Assembly: GCF_003368325.1 (NCBI RefSeq)
Contig: NZ_CP031466.1
Coordinates: 248,001 to 312,000, forward strand
Direction: 5' to 3'
DNA length: 64,000 nt
Source of the DNA: Paraburkholderia caffeinilytica
Lineage (GTDB): Bacteria > Pseudomonadota > Gammaproteobacteria > Burkholderiales > Burkholderiaceae
Positions 44,453 through 53,782 of the stretch are shown piece by piece. Both the position numbers and the translations under genes were made by a program. The stretch's first letter is position 1. Each line of letters opens with the position of its first letter. The notes beneath the pieces were generated by a model. The model saw only the letters and a program-made list of their open reading frames with translations, made no database searches and was not told the origin of the DNA.

Positions 44453-44612
44453 GGGACTTGCGATGGGGGGCTGGTTGTCGGCCATAGCTGACATTGGGGC
44501 GGCGCGGGCTCTATGTCAACTATCTGGCTGAATGCTGACGGGGTTAGTTTCGTCCTGCCGGACGGCAGCTTCCTGCATCACCAGTCTTCCCCTGAGCACC
44601 GCACTCGAATAA

Positions 44613-44819
44613 CTACTGCTTGCCTTTGCGAGCATCGCTTCGCGGTCGAACCACGGTTTGTGCCAGTAGTGCATAGGCGGCGTTGAGTTGCTCGCTGTCG
44701 TCCTGCTGCCGGGCGATCACCTCGATGGCGCGAAGCAGATGCTCGGTAAGTGCAAACTCCTCCACCTTGCAAGCTCTCGCGAATGCGGCAAACACATCGT
44801 CGTGCAATGAGCGTCTCAT
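44613..44819 (-). CDS. Small helical hypothetical protein
   Basis: The 68-residue frame has coding-like third positions and reads as two amphipathic helices (DDVFAAFARACKVEEFALTE and LLRAIEVIARQQDD) with a basic end. I do not recognise it. The preceding frame on the same strand stops two bases before its ATG, so they may form a small operon. Support is moderate. Confidence 0.5.
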   Translation of the reverse strand: MRRSLHDDVFAAFARACKVEEFALTEHLLRAIEVIARQQDDSEQLNAAYALLAQTVVRPRSDARKGKQ

Positions 44820-44821
44820 GC

Positions 44822-45118
44822 CTACTTAAACCAGGGCGCGACTATCAGCCGCAACCATAGTGATGTGCCAATCGCGACTGAGGCGATGCGGTCGCACAGG
44901 CGATGGCACGCGACACTACACGGCAGTCCTGTGCGCGCTTCCACATCTGCGCGGTTTGGGACGGTCGTCCTCGAGAGCACGCGGTCAATCGGTACCACCA
45001 GCTCATTACCGATTAGCCGCTCGTTCTCCAGGATCTCATGGGTCGCAATGTGTTCGCCGAGGCTCACGACGCTGACCAGATCTGCGCCGATCCGATCAGG
45101 TGACCGGTGCGCCGCCAC
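44822..45118 (-). CDS. Possible small hypothetical protein
   Basis: This 98-residue frame has natural-looking composition (LVSVVSLGEHIATHEILEN, GNELVVPIDRVLSRTTVPN) and GC-rich third positions, unlike the arginine/serine-rich frames on the other strand. I do not recognise a family. It ends two bases before the next small gene. No clear ribosome binding site is seen, so it may be a fragment of a longer ancestral gene. Confidence 0.35.
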   Translation of the reverse strand: MAAHRSPDRIGADLVSVVSLGEHIATHEILENERLIGNELVVPIDRVLSRTTVPNRADVEARTGLPCSVACHRLCDRIASVAIGTSLWLRLIVAPWFK

Positions 45119-45231
45119 GCGACATCGCGGGCGAAGGCAAAGAGCTGGCCGACGGCGAGGACGTACAGCAGTTCGGCTCGGGCTTCGACGTCAGGAGTCC
45201 CGCTACTTTCGCTCTGCGATAGCGGCCGGGA

Positions 45232-45849
45232 TCAGTAGCGCGCGAGCTGGCTGCCGTTGATCTGCACGCGGTCGCCCGGGCGCAGGTCGCCGGGCGTAGG
45301 CACGTTGAACGCGCGGGTTGAGCCGTCGCCTAGCTGCACGTCGATCTGGAATCCAGCGGGCTGCCCCATCTGTTGGCCGATCTGGTTGCCTGCGTAGGCT
45401 CCGCCGAGCGCGCCGATGACGGTCGCAGCATCGCGACCGTGGCCGCCGCCGATCTGATTACCGAGAACACCGCCAACCAGCGCGCCGACCACGGTTCCGG
45501 CAATGCCTGAGGTGCCCGTGGCGCTACTCAATGGCCGGATGCTTGAGATCGTGCCGAACTGCGTGCCATATTGGTTGCCGTATTGCGAGGGGTACTGCGA
45601 ACCGTACTGGCCGTTGTTTTGCGTGTCATACGGCTGTTGCGGCGCAGGCAGTGGCGCGTAGGCGGGTTGCTGCACGGTGCCCGGTTGCGCGTAAGCGGGC
45701 TGGCTATACGTGGCGGCTGCATACTGGCCTTGGTAGCCTTGCTGCGCGCCATACGGCGTATAGCCCGGGGCAACGCATGCCGACAACGAAAGACTTGCTG
45801 CAGCGAGAAGCGCAGCGGTGAGGGCGGACCTGGTAGAGAGCATGGGCAT
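45232..45849 (-). CDS. Glycine-zipper outer membrane lipoprotein
   Basis: The 205-residue protein has a lipoprotein signal ending LSAC, then a glutamine/tyrosine-rich low-complexity region (YGAQQGYQGQYAAATYSQPA, YGSQYPSQYGNQYGTQF) and a glycine-zipper 2TM segment (GIAGTVVGALVGGVLGNQIGG) as in SlyB/Pcp outer membrane lipoproteins. The C-terminal domain ends RPGDRVQINGSQLARY. Two ATGs, 45849 and 45843, could start it. Such lipoproteins help envelope integrity under cation or antibiotic stress. It is monocistronic. Confidence 0.87.
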   Translation of the reverse strand: MPMLSTRSALTAALLAAASLSLSACVAPGYTPYGAQQGYQGQYAAATYSQPAYAQPGTVQQPAYAPLPAPQQPYDTQNNGQYGSQYPSQYGNQYGTQFGTISSIRPLSSATGTSGIAGTVVGALVGGVLGNQIGGGHGRDAATVIGALGGAYAGNQIGQQMGQPAGFQIDVQLGDGSTRAFNVPTPGDLRPGDRVQINGSQLARY

Positions 45850-46031
45850 CACAGTGTGGTTTGAATTGACGCCGCACACAGCAAACGTGACGAGGACGGC
45901 GATTGCGCCGCAGTATAAGGAAAGCCCGCGTGGACGTCTGCTGCGCGACGGTAACAACATGTAAAGTACGTTGCTGGGTGAATAGAGGGGCAAAAGCCGC
46001 GCGAATCCGGCTAGAATTCGTCTTGCCAATG

Positions 46032-46055
46032 AACCCGCCTTCGAGTGGGTTTTTT
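46032..46055 (+). terminator. Terminator-like hairpin with T-run
   Basis: The sequence AACCCGC-CTTCGA-GTGGGTT forms a seven-pair stem with a TTCG-containing loop, followed by TTTTT. On the plus strand this is an intrinsic terminator by form. No plus-strand gene ends just before it, so it could end an unrecognised short transcript or act as attenuator for the small secreted protein gene 54 bases downstream. Confidence 0.6.
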
Positions 46056-46108
46056 GTTGTCCTGCGTAATCCAACCCGGGCACGCGTTAATATTTTGGGG
46101 ACCGTTCC

Positions 46109-46387
46109 ATGACGAAACAAGCACTCGCACGGTTGGCACTTGCTGCCGCTGCAATCGGCCTGACCAGCGTGGTACACGCGACCGATGTCAATGTAGGCAT
46201 CAACGTGGGTACCCCTGTCGTGGTCGCGCCGGCGCCTCCTGCCGCCATCGTCGTTACGCCGGGTTGGCATGGCGACCGCTATTGGGATGGCCATCGCTAC
46301 TGGGAACGCGACGACTGGGAAAAGCACCATCATCATGATAAGGGTTGGCACTGTCCGCCCGGACACGCCAAGAAAGGCGAGTGCTAA
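46109..46387 (+). CDS. Small secreted histidine/tryptophan-rich protein
   Basis: The 92-residue protein has a signal peptide (LARLALAAAAIGLTSVVHA) and a mature part with valine/proline-rich sequence followed by WDGHRYWERDDWEKHHHHDKGWHCPPGH. The histidine cluster and two cysteines could bind metal, but no family function is known to me. It lies 54 bases downstream of the terminator-like hairpin. GGGG nine bases upstream may serve as ribosome binding site. Confidence 0.75.
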   Translation: MTKQALARLALAAAAIGLTSVVHATDVNVGINVGTPVVVAPAPPAAIVVTPGWHGDRYWDGHRYWERDDWEKHHHHDKGWHCPPGHAKKGEC

Positions 46388-46598
46388 TCGGACTTCGCTT
46401 CCGGCCAGGCGTATAGCGTGAACGAGGCATGTGGATTCCGGAAGTACGTTGCTGCCGACGCCCATTCCTCGTCGGCAGCGCCGCAGATTCGAAACAAGTG
46501 TAATCATCTGTTAGCAGCGGGCATGCAAGCCTGTTTTTCCGCCAGAAAGTCACCTGCGCTTTGATACGATCCGGCCTTTCGTCCCTTGCGCAGCCATC

Positions 46599-48812
46599 GT
46601 GAATCACCCGTATGTGTCGCTATTTCGTGAACTCTGCGCACGCTGGGTGAGCCGTGCCCGCTCGATTGCCGCCACGGCCGGCGCGAAGGCACGCGGCCTT
46701 ATCCGCGCGGCGCTGCACGGCGTTCGCCACCCGACCCGTCGCGGTATCGCACTGGCAGTTGCGATATTGCCGGCGCTGTCGCTGGCTTACACGCTGGCCC
46801 TGGTGCCATTCACACCTCGCCTCGGGGACATCCGTAAGGCTCGCGTCGATCGTCCCGCGCTGATGCTCTCCGCCGACGGCTACCTGCTTGCGGAGTTCAA
46901 GCCAGTCAATCGTGAATGGGTCACGCTCAGCCAGATTTCGCCGCACGTGGTGGATGCGCTAGTTGCCACCGAGGATCACCGGTTCTACGAGCACCACGGG
47001 ATTGACCTCCAGCGCCTTGCGGCGGCCGCGCTCCATACGTTCACTGGCAGTCGCCAGGGTGGCTCCACCATCACCCAGCAGCTCGCACGCAACCTGTATC
47101 CGGATGAAATCGGCCGCGCACCAACATTGACGCGCAAGCTCAAGGAAGCGATCACTGCTCTCAAGATCGAATCCGTGTATAGCAAGGACCAGATCCTGGA
47201 GACGTACCTGAACACGGTGCCCTTTCTGTACAACGCATACGGCGTGGAGATGGCTGCCCGCACGTACTTTGGAAAACCCGCCGCAAAGCTGAATGTCCTC
47301 GAGAGTGCGACGCTCGTGGGGATGCTGAAAGCGAACACCACCTACAACCCGGTGCTCAATCCGAATCGCGCACTGGAGCGCCGCAACACAGTGCTCCAGC
47401 AGATGGTGAAGTTCGGCAAACTTGAACCGGGTGCATACGCGTGGCTCATGCGCCAGCCGCTCAATGTCAACTTCGAGCCCCAGTCCGAGGCTGTTGGCCC
47501 CGCTCCGCACTTCGCAGCCCAGTTGCGCAGGTGGCTGACTGCGTGGGCGGATCGCAACGACTACAACATCTATTCCGACGGGCTCGTCGTGCGAACGACC
47601 ATCGATTCCCGGCTTCAGGCAATGGCAACGCAAGCGGTTGCGTGGCAGACCCGCCAGTTGCAGTCGATCTCCAACGACGCGTGGAACACGCGGACCGGCT
47701 GCTGGCCAGGTAACGCGCTGTTCCAGTCGTTCATCAGACAAACAGTCGAGTACCGGACTGCACGGGATACCGGACTGTCGGATCAGGACGCCATCAGGAA
47801 ACTCGCAATGGACGCATCGTTTATCGATGGCCTCTGTCACAGCAAGACGCAGATTCAGGCCGGATTCGTCGCCATGGATCCGCGCAACGGAGACATCAAG
47901 GCATGGGTCGGCAGCCGCGATTTTCATGACGAGCCTTTTGATCACGTTCAGCAGGCACGACGGCAGCCTGGTTCCACGTTCAAGGTCTTCGTCTATGGCG
48001 CCGCCTTCGCGGATGGCGCACAGCCGGGTGACACGATCGTTGATCGCAACGTCTCGATCCCTTTGAAAGGCACTGCGGTATGGAAGCCGACTGACCCGGA
48101 ACCGCCGACCAGCCGGCCGATGACGCTGCGTGACGCCCTCGCCTTTTCACGGAACCGCGTGACTGCCCAGCTCATGCTGCGGGAGGGGCCTGCAAAGGTG
48201 GCCGCGCTCGCGCGGGTGATGGGTGTGCGCGAGAGCCCGCTCGATCTGGTGCCGTCGCTCGCCTTGGGCACGAGCCCGGTCACGCTCAGGGAGATGGTCT
48301 CGGCGTATTGCACGATCGCGAATCGCGGCGCCTATGTCGAGCCGCGCATGGTGACAAGCATTGAGGATCGCAACGGCAACGTCCTCGCTGAATTTCCGGC
48401 CGCGCGATCGGAGCAGGCGCTGCCGGCCGCTGCAGCACTGAAGCTGGCCGACGTGATGCGCGACGTCGTCAACCGCGGCACCGGTAGCGACATCCGGACA
48501 CGCTTCGGGATTCATGCCGACGTGGCCGGTAAGACGGGAACGACGCAGGACAACACGGACAGCTGGTTCATCCTGATCCACCCCCAGCTGGTCGCCGGTG
48601 CATGGGTGGGATTCGACGATGCACGCGTGACGTTACGCGACGACTACTGGGGTGAAGGTGCACACAGCGCCTTGCCAGTGGTTGGCGCATTCTATGACAC
48701 AGCGCTGCGTGCGCGAGTTATCGATGCACACGAACAGTTGAGCCCAGGGAGTGTTACGCAGCGCGCACCTCGTGTGCGCAAGCGCCACCATTTCCTCTTC
48801 TGGAGTTTCTGA
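46599..48812 (+). CDS. Class A penicillin-binding protein (bifunctional transglycosylase-transpeptidase)
   Basis: The 737-residue protein builds peptidoglycan. After one N-terminal membrane helix (about residues 48-70) comes the GT51 glycosyltransferase domain with catalytic Glu125 in ATEDHRFYEHHG, QGGSTITQQLARNLY and RKLKEAITALKIE. The transpeptidase domain has the active-site serine Ser459 (PGSTFK, Lys462), SRN at 517-519 and KTGTT at 645. It is shorter than PBP1a of E. coli and stands alone on the chromosome segment, so it is an accessory class A PBP. The start codon is GTG at 46599. Confidence 0.93.
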   Translation: MNHPYVSLFRELCARWVSRARSIAATAGAKARGLIRAALHGVRHPTRRGIALAVAILPALSLAYTLALVPFTPRLGDIRKARVDRPALMLSADGYLLAEFKPVNREWVTLSQISPHVVDALVATEDHRFYEHHGIDLQRLAAAALHTFTGSRQGGSTITQQLARNLYPDEIGRAPTLTRKLKEAITALKIESVYSKDQILETYLNTVPFLYNAYGVEMAARTYFGKPAAKLNVLESATLVGMLKANTTYNPVLNPNRALERRNTVLQQMVKFGKLEPGAYAWLMRQPLNVNFEPQSEAVGPAPHFAAQLRRWLTAWADRNDYNIYSDGLVVRTTIDSRLQAMATQAVAWQTRQLQSISNDAWNTRTGCWPGNALFQSFIRQTVEYRTARDTGLSDQDAIRKLAMDASFIDGLCHSKTQIQAGFVAMDPRNGDIKAWVGSRDFHDEPFDHVQQARRQPGSTFKVFVYGAAFADGAQPGDTIVDRNVSIPLKGTAVWKPTDPEPPTSRPMTLRDALAFSRNRVTAQLMLREGPAKVAALARVMGVRESPLDLVPSLALGTSPVTLREMVSAYCTIANRGAYVEPRMVTSIEDRNGNVLAEFPAARSEQALPAAAALKLADVMRDVVNRGTGSDIRTRFGIHADVAGKTGTTQDNTDSWFILIHPQLVAGAWVGFDDARVTLRDDYWGEGAHSALPVVGAFYDTALRARVIDAHEQLSPGSVTQRAPRVRKRHHFLFWSF

Positions 48813-48935
48813 GGCACTGGTGAAGCACCGGCTTGCAGACTCGTGACGGCGATCTGCCACAGGCCGCCCGCCTGTGGCATTCGTGTCGCAAGTACTCGTT
48901 GACTATGTCGCCGCTCCAAGGATGCGATGGACCGA

Positions 48936-49838
48936 TCAGCCACGAAGTGCGAGTGGACTGAAGCGAACCTGCTGGCCGGCGCGGCGTGCAGCATCTATCA
49001 AAGCCACGCTGGCGGGCGAGTCTGAGCGAGGAAACGCGTAGAAACGTGCAACCGGCAACGCGGGCAATCCTTGTTTGCGACCCAACTGGCACAGTCCTTC
49101 GACTCGCTGACTATCGGCGATGACCGTAACAGCAAAACCCGAGCGCGCCGCCGCGAGGCAGCCCGCCATGCTGCTGCTCTCGAACACCAACCGCCACGCC
49201 CGGCCCGCCTTGTTCAGGGCTGTAATCGCTGACTCCCGATAGATGCATGGATCGGGAAACACGGCCAGCGGCAACGGCTGGTCAGGATCCAGTGGTTGAT
49301 CCTCCGAAAACGCCCAGATTAGCGGCTCTTCCCACAATAGTTCGCCGCCTTTTTCGACGCGGCTGCATTGCTTGCCGAACACAAGATCCAGACGACCGCG
49401 CTCCTGCTGGCGTAATAGATCGGCCGTGACGCCGACTTTCAGATCGATCGTCGCCTCCGGATGCCATTGGCGAAAACGCTGCAATACTTTGGGCAGCCAG
49501 GTTCCAGCAAAGTCTTCCGATGCGCCGACCCGCAGCAGCCCGCGCAGCGGCGCGCCGCGCAGTTTCGCGCGGACCTCGCGTTCCAGATCCAGGATATTGC
49601 GGCCGTAGGCGTACAGGGTGTCGCCGCCCTGCGTCAACTCAAGGCGGCGAGTCGTACGTGTCAGCAGGCTAACCCCCACGATCAGTTCCAGACGCTTGAT
49701 ATGTCCGCTCACAGCAGACGGCGTCAGCGCCAGGCGCTCAGCGGCCGTGGCAAAGCTGCCGCTGTCCACGACTTCGAGAAAGGTGCGCAGTAACACGGTA
49801 TCGAGCGGAATACCGTCGGCGGTGGTCAGAATGTCCAT
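48936..49838 (-). CDS. LysR-family regulator
   Basis: The 300-residue protein has a LysR helix-turn-helix (GSFATAAERLALTPSAVSGHIKRLELIVG) and effector domain (LLRVGASEDFAGTWLPKVLQRF). The frame starts with GTG at 49853; ATG at 49838 is an alternative and is used here. It is divergent from an alpha/beta hydrolase gene with 109 bases between; the AT-rich stretch at about 49855-49885 is the probable shared control region. The controlled substrate is unknown. Confidence 0.87.
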   Translation of the reverse strand: MDILTTADGIPLDTVLLRTFLEVVDSGSFATAAERLALTPSAVSGHIKRLELIVGVSLLTRTTRRLELTQGGDTLYAYGRNILDLEREVRAKLRGAPLRGLLRVGASEDFAGTWLPKVLQRFRQWHPEATIDLKVGVTADLLRQQERGRLDLVFGKQCSRVEKGGELLWEEPLIWAFSEDQPLDPDQPLPLAVFPDPCIYRESAITALNKAGRAWRLVFESSSMAGCLAAARSGFAVTVIADSQRVEGLCQLGRKQGLPALPVARFYAFPRSDSPASVALIDAARRAGQQVRFSPLALRG

Positions 49839-49947
49839 CAGATAATTCGACACGAAAAATAATCAATGACTATTGATTATTCACCAATCGATACGAGAAG
49901 TCGAGCTATCGTGACACATCCCAGCCCCTGTTTTCATGAGGAGAACC

Positions 49948-50832
49948 ATGAACGCCTACCGCCACGTCGCGACTGAGCGGCTCGACATCGCCTATCTGGA
50001 ATGGAACCCACAGGGGCCGCGCACAGCGGTGCTACTGCATGGCTGGCCGGACAGCCCGCAGTGCTGGAATAGCGTAGCGCCCATACTGGCCAGCTCGGGT
50101 TACCGCGTGCTCGCGCCGGCGCTGCGAGGCTTCGCGCCCACCCGGTTCCGCGATACGGCCACGCAGCGAAGCGGCCAGTTGTCCGCGCTGGGCCGCGATC
50201 TGCTGGATTTCTTGGACATGCTGGGTCTGGAGCGGCCGGTTTTAGTCGGCCATGATTGGGGCGCACGCGCGGTCGCGAATGCTTGCGGCTTGCGAGACGG
50301 CGTGGCTTCACATCTGGCGATGCTATCGGTGGGTTACGGCACCAACGCCCCGGACCAGTTGTTGACGCTGCAGCAGGCGCGCAATTACTGGTACCACTGG
50401 TTTATGGCCACGCCGCGGGGCGAGCGCGTAGTGCGGGACGAACGCAAGGCCTTCGCCCGACAGATGTGGGACACCTGGGCGCCGGCCGGCTGGTATGCGG
50501 AGGCCGATTTCGACGAAGCAGCGCAGGCATTCGAGGGGGACGACTGGGCCGAGATCGTGCTCCATTCTTACCGTCACCGTTGGGGTTTTGTCGACGGCGA
50601 CCCCGCCTATGCCGAGGACGAGGCGCGTCTGAATCCCGCACCGGCGCTATCGGTTGCAACGCTCGTGCTGCACGGCGGGGCGGACACCTGCAACCATCCC
50701 GATAGTTCCAGGGGACGGGAGGCTTTCTTCCTCGGGCGCTATGAGCGAAAGGTGCTCGATGGAGTGGGACACTTCCCGCAGCGTGAAGCGCCGCAGGACG
50801 TTGCCGATGCCATTCTGCAGTTCTGTCGATAA
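49948..50832 (+). CDS. Alpha/beta hydrolase, epoxide hydrolase/haloalkane dehalogenase-like
   Basis: The 294-residue hydrolase has the HGW oxyanion motif (HGWPDSPQCW), the nucleophile elbow GHDWGA with Asp103 in the place of serine, and the C-terminal catalytic histidine His275 in GVGHFPQ. An aspartate nucleophile with HGWP defines the epoxide hydrolase/dehalogenase/fluoroacetate dehalogenase branch. ATG at 49948 follows AGGAGA at five bases. It is likely induced through the divergent LysR gene. Which of the three activities applies cannot be read from sequence alone. Confidence 0.9.
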   Translation: MNAYRHVATERLDIAYLEWNPQGPRTAVLLHGWPDSPQCWNSVAPILASSGYRVLAPALRGFAPTRFRDTATQRSGQLSALGRDLLDFLDMLGLERPVLVGHDWGARAVANACGLRDGVASHLAMLSVGYGTNAPDQLLTLQQARNYWYHWFMATPRGERVVRDERKAFARQMWDTWAPAGWYAEADFDEAAQAFEGDDWAEIVLHSYRHRWGFVDGDPAYAEDEARLNPAPALSVATLVLHGGADTCNHPDSSRGREAFFLGRYERKVLDGVGHFPQREAPQDVADAILQFCR

Positions 50833-51005
50833 GACTGAGCGGAGGTGTGCCGTTTGGGGGCGACGTTGTGGGCGTTCGCGTGTCGACATTGCAGCCCGTT
50901 TTAGCGTTACAACGGACGTTCAAACGCACGTCATGAACGTCGCTTCCTGGCCGATGTCAGTCTCCCGGCCTACATTGATCGTCGCGATGTTGGCCGGTCG
51001 TGTCG

Positions 51006-51815
51006 TCAGTTAATCTGGATCGAAACTTCGCGGGTATACGTCCGGTATCGCGATGCGATTCTATAGTCGACTTCATCTTGCCCGAGATAATCGGAATTCG
51101 GGATGTAGTAGACCACTTTGCCGAGTACCGTTGCGCCGTCGCACGAGGCGGTCATGGATGCCGTATTGGCAAGTTGGAACGATTCGCTACGCACTTCGAC
51201 ACGTCCGTGCGCCGGTTCATGGAGGAACGTGAGATCGGGCGCCTCCCCGCCGACGCATTGCTTGCTCCACGTCGCATGCGACGACAGTCTCACCTCCTTG
51301 CCGGGAGCCGTCGAGATATGCGCTGACACGGAGGCCGATTGCGGCACTGCTGCGGTGGTGATTGAGGCTGCTGTTGGCGGCGACGCGGTGGCAGTCGCCG
51401 TGGTCGGAAACGAATCAATCACCGACGTGTGACCCATGCTCAAGGTAATGAGCGTAGGGTAGTCGTAAGCGGCACCCGAACCCACATCGACACCGACACC
51501 GATTGCGCCGCCGAATAGGAGGTTGCCGAAAGCCATTCCTTTCGTGTGCGATTTCACCGTTGCGAGTCCCGGATCAACGCCATCCTTCTCGCACTTCACG
51601 CTGAGGTCGCCATATGCGCGATGAACGGCCACCGAGCCTGGTGTCTTAACAAACCAGATACCTTTGCTATTCTCGAGTTTGCACGACGCACCAGCAAGCT
51701 GGTCACCGTCCTTCATCGTCTGCACTGACACGATCTGGTTCGTGCCACTTACGATCGATGCGCATCCAGAAAGCATCGCCATGGACAGCATGGTCCCCCA
51801 AATCCCGGTCTTCAT
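51006..51815 (-). CDS. Lipoprotein with C-terminal Ig-like/cadherin-type domain
   Basis: The 269-residue protein has a lipoprotein signal (MLSMAMLSGCAS; Cys18 by position in SGC). The first half (to about residue 115) includes CKLENSKGIWFVKTPGSVAV and a glycine-rich hydrophobic segment GMAFGNLLFGGAIGVGVDVG. A threonine/alanine-rich linker follows (TTATATASPPTAASITTAA), then a C-terminal Ig-like domain with YYIPNSDYLGQDEVDYRI, similar in kind to bacterial cadherin-like repeats. ATG at 51815 follows GGGGA. Role unknown; probably outer membrane. Confidence 0.78.
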   Translation of the reverse strand: MKTGIWGTMLSMAMLSGCASIVSGTNQIVSVQTMKDGDQLAGASCKLENSKGIWFVKTPGSVAVHRAYGDLSVKCEKDGVDPGLATVKSHTKGMAFGNLLFGGAIGVGVDVGSGAAYDYPTLITLSMGHTSVIDSFPTTATATASPPTAASITTAAVPQSASVSAHISTAPGKEVRLSSHATWSKQCVGGEAPDLTFLHEPAHGRVEVRSESFQLANTASMTASCDGATVLGKVVYYIPNSDYLGQDEVDYRIASRYRTYTREVSIQIN

Positions 51816-52132
51816 TTTTCCCCGCATTGTGGTCAAATTGTTATTTGTAGCGTTTTGTTGCGTGCTGCGACGCCGAGAGCATTGTAGCGTTCGGCACCTC
51901 CATTCGCGAACGATCGCTACCGGACGTGGAGCCGACGCTCGGATGACCGTTAGGGCTCGCCGGCGAGCGGCCGGATTTGGCCGCACAGAGCCTGATGCGA
52001 CAGGCACAACCCGACCCGTTACGGACCGTCACCACCCACGTACGAGTGGCCGGTTAACATCTCAAGGCGACCCTCGCATTGCGAGCAGTAGATCCCGCTA
52101 ACATATGCTTTTATCTCAGGAGGTCTCTGCTC

Positions 52133-52696
52133 GTGACTACGATAGCCGATCGCCCCAACACCGCACTTGTCGTTATCGATCTTCAAAATGAAGTCGTCGC
52201 GAATGCATATCGACGTCATGAAGTGCTCGACGCAGTCAACATGCTCATCGAGCGGGCACGCACCGCGCACGTGCCGGTTATCTGGATTCAGCACACCGAC
52301 GAAGACCTCGAGGCGGGCAGCGAAGCGTGGCAGATCGTTGCCGAACTTGCTCCGGCGCCAAGGGAAGCGATTGTCGAAAAAAGCTATCGAGACGCGTTTG
52401 AAGGCACCGATCTCGAGGAGGTGCTATCCAGTCTCGGAGTAGGCAAACTCATTGTGACCGGAGCACAGACGGACATGTGCGTACGCTCGACTCTGCATGG
52501 CGCACTCGCGCGCGGTTATGACGCGATCCTCGTCAGCGATGCCCATACGACGGATGACATGACGGAAAGGGGCGCGCCGCCACCGGATGCCGTGATCAGG
52601 CACACCAATCTGTACTGGAGCAATCAAAGGGCGCCGGGCCGCTGGGGCGGAGTCATCGAGAGTAAAGACGTCGACTTCACGCTCTGTGGTTCCTGA
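52133..52696 (+). CDS. Isochorismatase-like cysteine hydrolase
   Basis: The 187-residue protein has the family catalytic triad: Asp16 in VVIDLQNE, Lys83 in VEKSYRDAFEGT and nucleophile Cys116 in TGAQTDMCVRST, with the usual cis-peptide region before it. Members hydrolyse isochorismate, nicotinamide, carbamoylsarcosine or similar amides. GTG at 52133 follows AGGAGG; the longer open frame upstream is noncoding. It is monocistronic, so the substrate cannot be deduced. Confidence 0.9.
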   Translation: MTTIADRPNTALVVIDLQNEVVANAYRRHEVLDAVNMLIERARTAHVPVIWIQHTDEDLEAGSEAWQIVAELAPAPREAIVEKSYRDAFEGTDLEEVLSSLGVGKLIVTGAQTDMCVRSTLHGALARGYDAILVSDAHTTDDMTERGAPPPDAVIRHTNLYWSNQRAPGRWGGVIESKDVDFTLCGS

Positions 52697-52974
52697 ATTC
52701 GGCGAGCAACCCGGTCAAGCCGAATGCAACTGTCCGCTGGGCGGCCGACGTCCAGCGCAATTCGGACATTATGTTTGCGGCTCTGGGTGACCGCTCATGG
52801 CCGGTAGTACGCGCTCGGTCCGTCAATCGCAAGACTCTGAAAGACCTCAATCATAATTTGGCCTGTTGATGACGCCTTTTTGGCCGCGTACGCTACAGTA
52901 AAAATCGTGCCAATGCGGAACTCGCGGGCTGTAGCAATCAGGAAAAATGTCGGTGCGGGACGGGGAGTATAACG

Positions 52975-53196
52975 ATGAAAATGTCTCACAGAATAGGGAG
53001 CCCCGATACGGCGGGGCCGGTGTGGGGGCTTGTCTTTGGCATGTTCATGACGGCAATCGGAATAGGCCTCTGGTTTTACGCGACGTCGTCGGCCTCCTCA
53101 GGACGACAGGATGAATCGTTGGCCGTAGCGGCCGTCATCATCGGCCTGTTTTCTGCCGTCTACGCGGGGCGCGAACTCTGTCACAAACGCCGGTAG
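52975..53196 (+). CDS. Small two-helix membrane protein
   Basis: The 73-residue protein has two hydrophobic helices, VWGLVFGMFMTAIGIGLWFY and LAVAAVIIGLFSAVYAG, joined by a polar loop, with basic ends. GGGGAG lies about nine bases before the ATG. I recognise no family. It is the first of several tiny genes in the 53-54 kb interval. Confidence 0.6.
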   Translation: MKMSHRIGSPDTAGPVWGLVFGMFMTAIGIGLWFYATSSASSGRQDESLAVAAVIIGLFSAVYAGRELCHKRR

Positions 53197-53243
53197 ATCG
53201 CCTGTCTTAATCGACATACGACCCACACACTCCCCGACGCTAG

Positions 53244-53462
53244 TCAACGGGCCCCGCTAGCGATAGCGGTGGCAAGGCAGTCTCGCTGCGACTGCAGACG
53301 TGACCGGGCGGTCATAAGCGCGTCCAGGGACGCTAGCTCCTTGTCGCGAGATCCCAAACGCTGAAGCAGCGAAATGTACTCCCTTCGCACCGCAATCACG
53401 CCGTCAAGCGCCACTAGGGCTTGCTCAACTTCGCAGAGTTGTCGTCGCAGGTCATCTGTCAT
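53244..53462 (-). CDS. Small coiled-coil hypothetical protein
   Basis: The 72-residue protein is fully helical by composition (LRRQLCEVEQALVALDGVI, LASLDALMTARSRLQSQRD), typical of a short coiled-coil dimer. GGGAGG is seven bases before the ATG, which supports it strongly over the longer frame open to 53768. No family is recognised. Confidence 0.65.
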   Translation of the reverse strand: MTDDLRRQLCEVEQALVALDGVIAVRREYISLLQRLGSRDKELASLDALMTARSRLQSQRDCLATAIASGAR

Positions 53463-53704
53463 TTCAATCCTCCCGACGGACGAACGCATCCTGTTCCTAC
53501 TGGACCCGCTCCAGCGACGCCAGTGCGCCCTGGCTCCCGTTGGCGATGCCGAAGGCTGTGGATAATCCAGCAAGCTTCCCCGATTCCCATCAGCGCTCTC
53601 CCAAGGGCGTAGTGGATTGACGCGGGCCCCGCTGGCGTGGCTTGACCGTACGGGCACGGTTTCGCCCGAGGCGTCCTCTCGCGTCCATGGTGGACTCGCC
53701 AAAC

Positions 53705-53724
53705 TACTGTGTAAACGTACAGTA
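53705..53724. promoter_or_regulatory. Candidate LexA (SOS) box
   Basis: TACTGT-GTAAACGT-ACAGTA is a symmetric site with the exact CTGT-N8-ACAG LexA core and extra flanking symmetry TA/TA. It lies 58 bases before the ATG of a 60-codon gene. A possible promoter follows: TTGCAC at 53732-53737 and TATCAT at 53753-53758 with a short 15-base spacer. The spacing and symmetry match functional SOS boxes of enterobacteria and betaproteobacteria. Confidence 0.75.
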
Positions 53725-53782
53725 TCGCGGGTTGCACGTAAAGACCTAGACTTATCATTCCGACACAAACGCGGAGCGCACC

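Noticed and set aside
53463..53768. N-terminal extension of the small coiled-coil gene on the minus strand
   Set aside because: The extension is serine/arginine-rich and covers the LexA-type site; the ATG at 53462 has GGGAGG before it.
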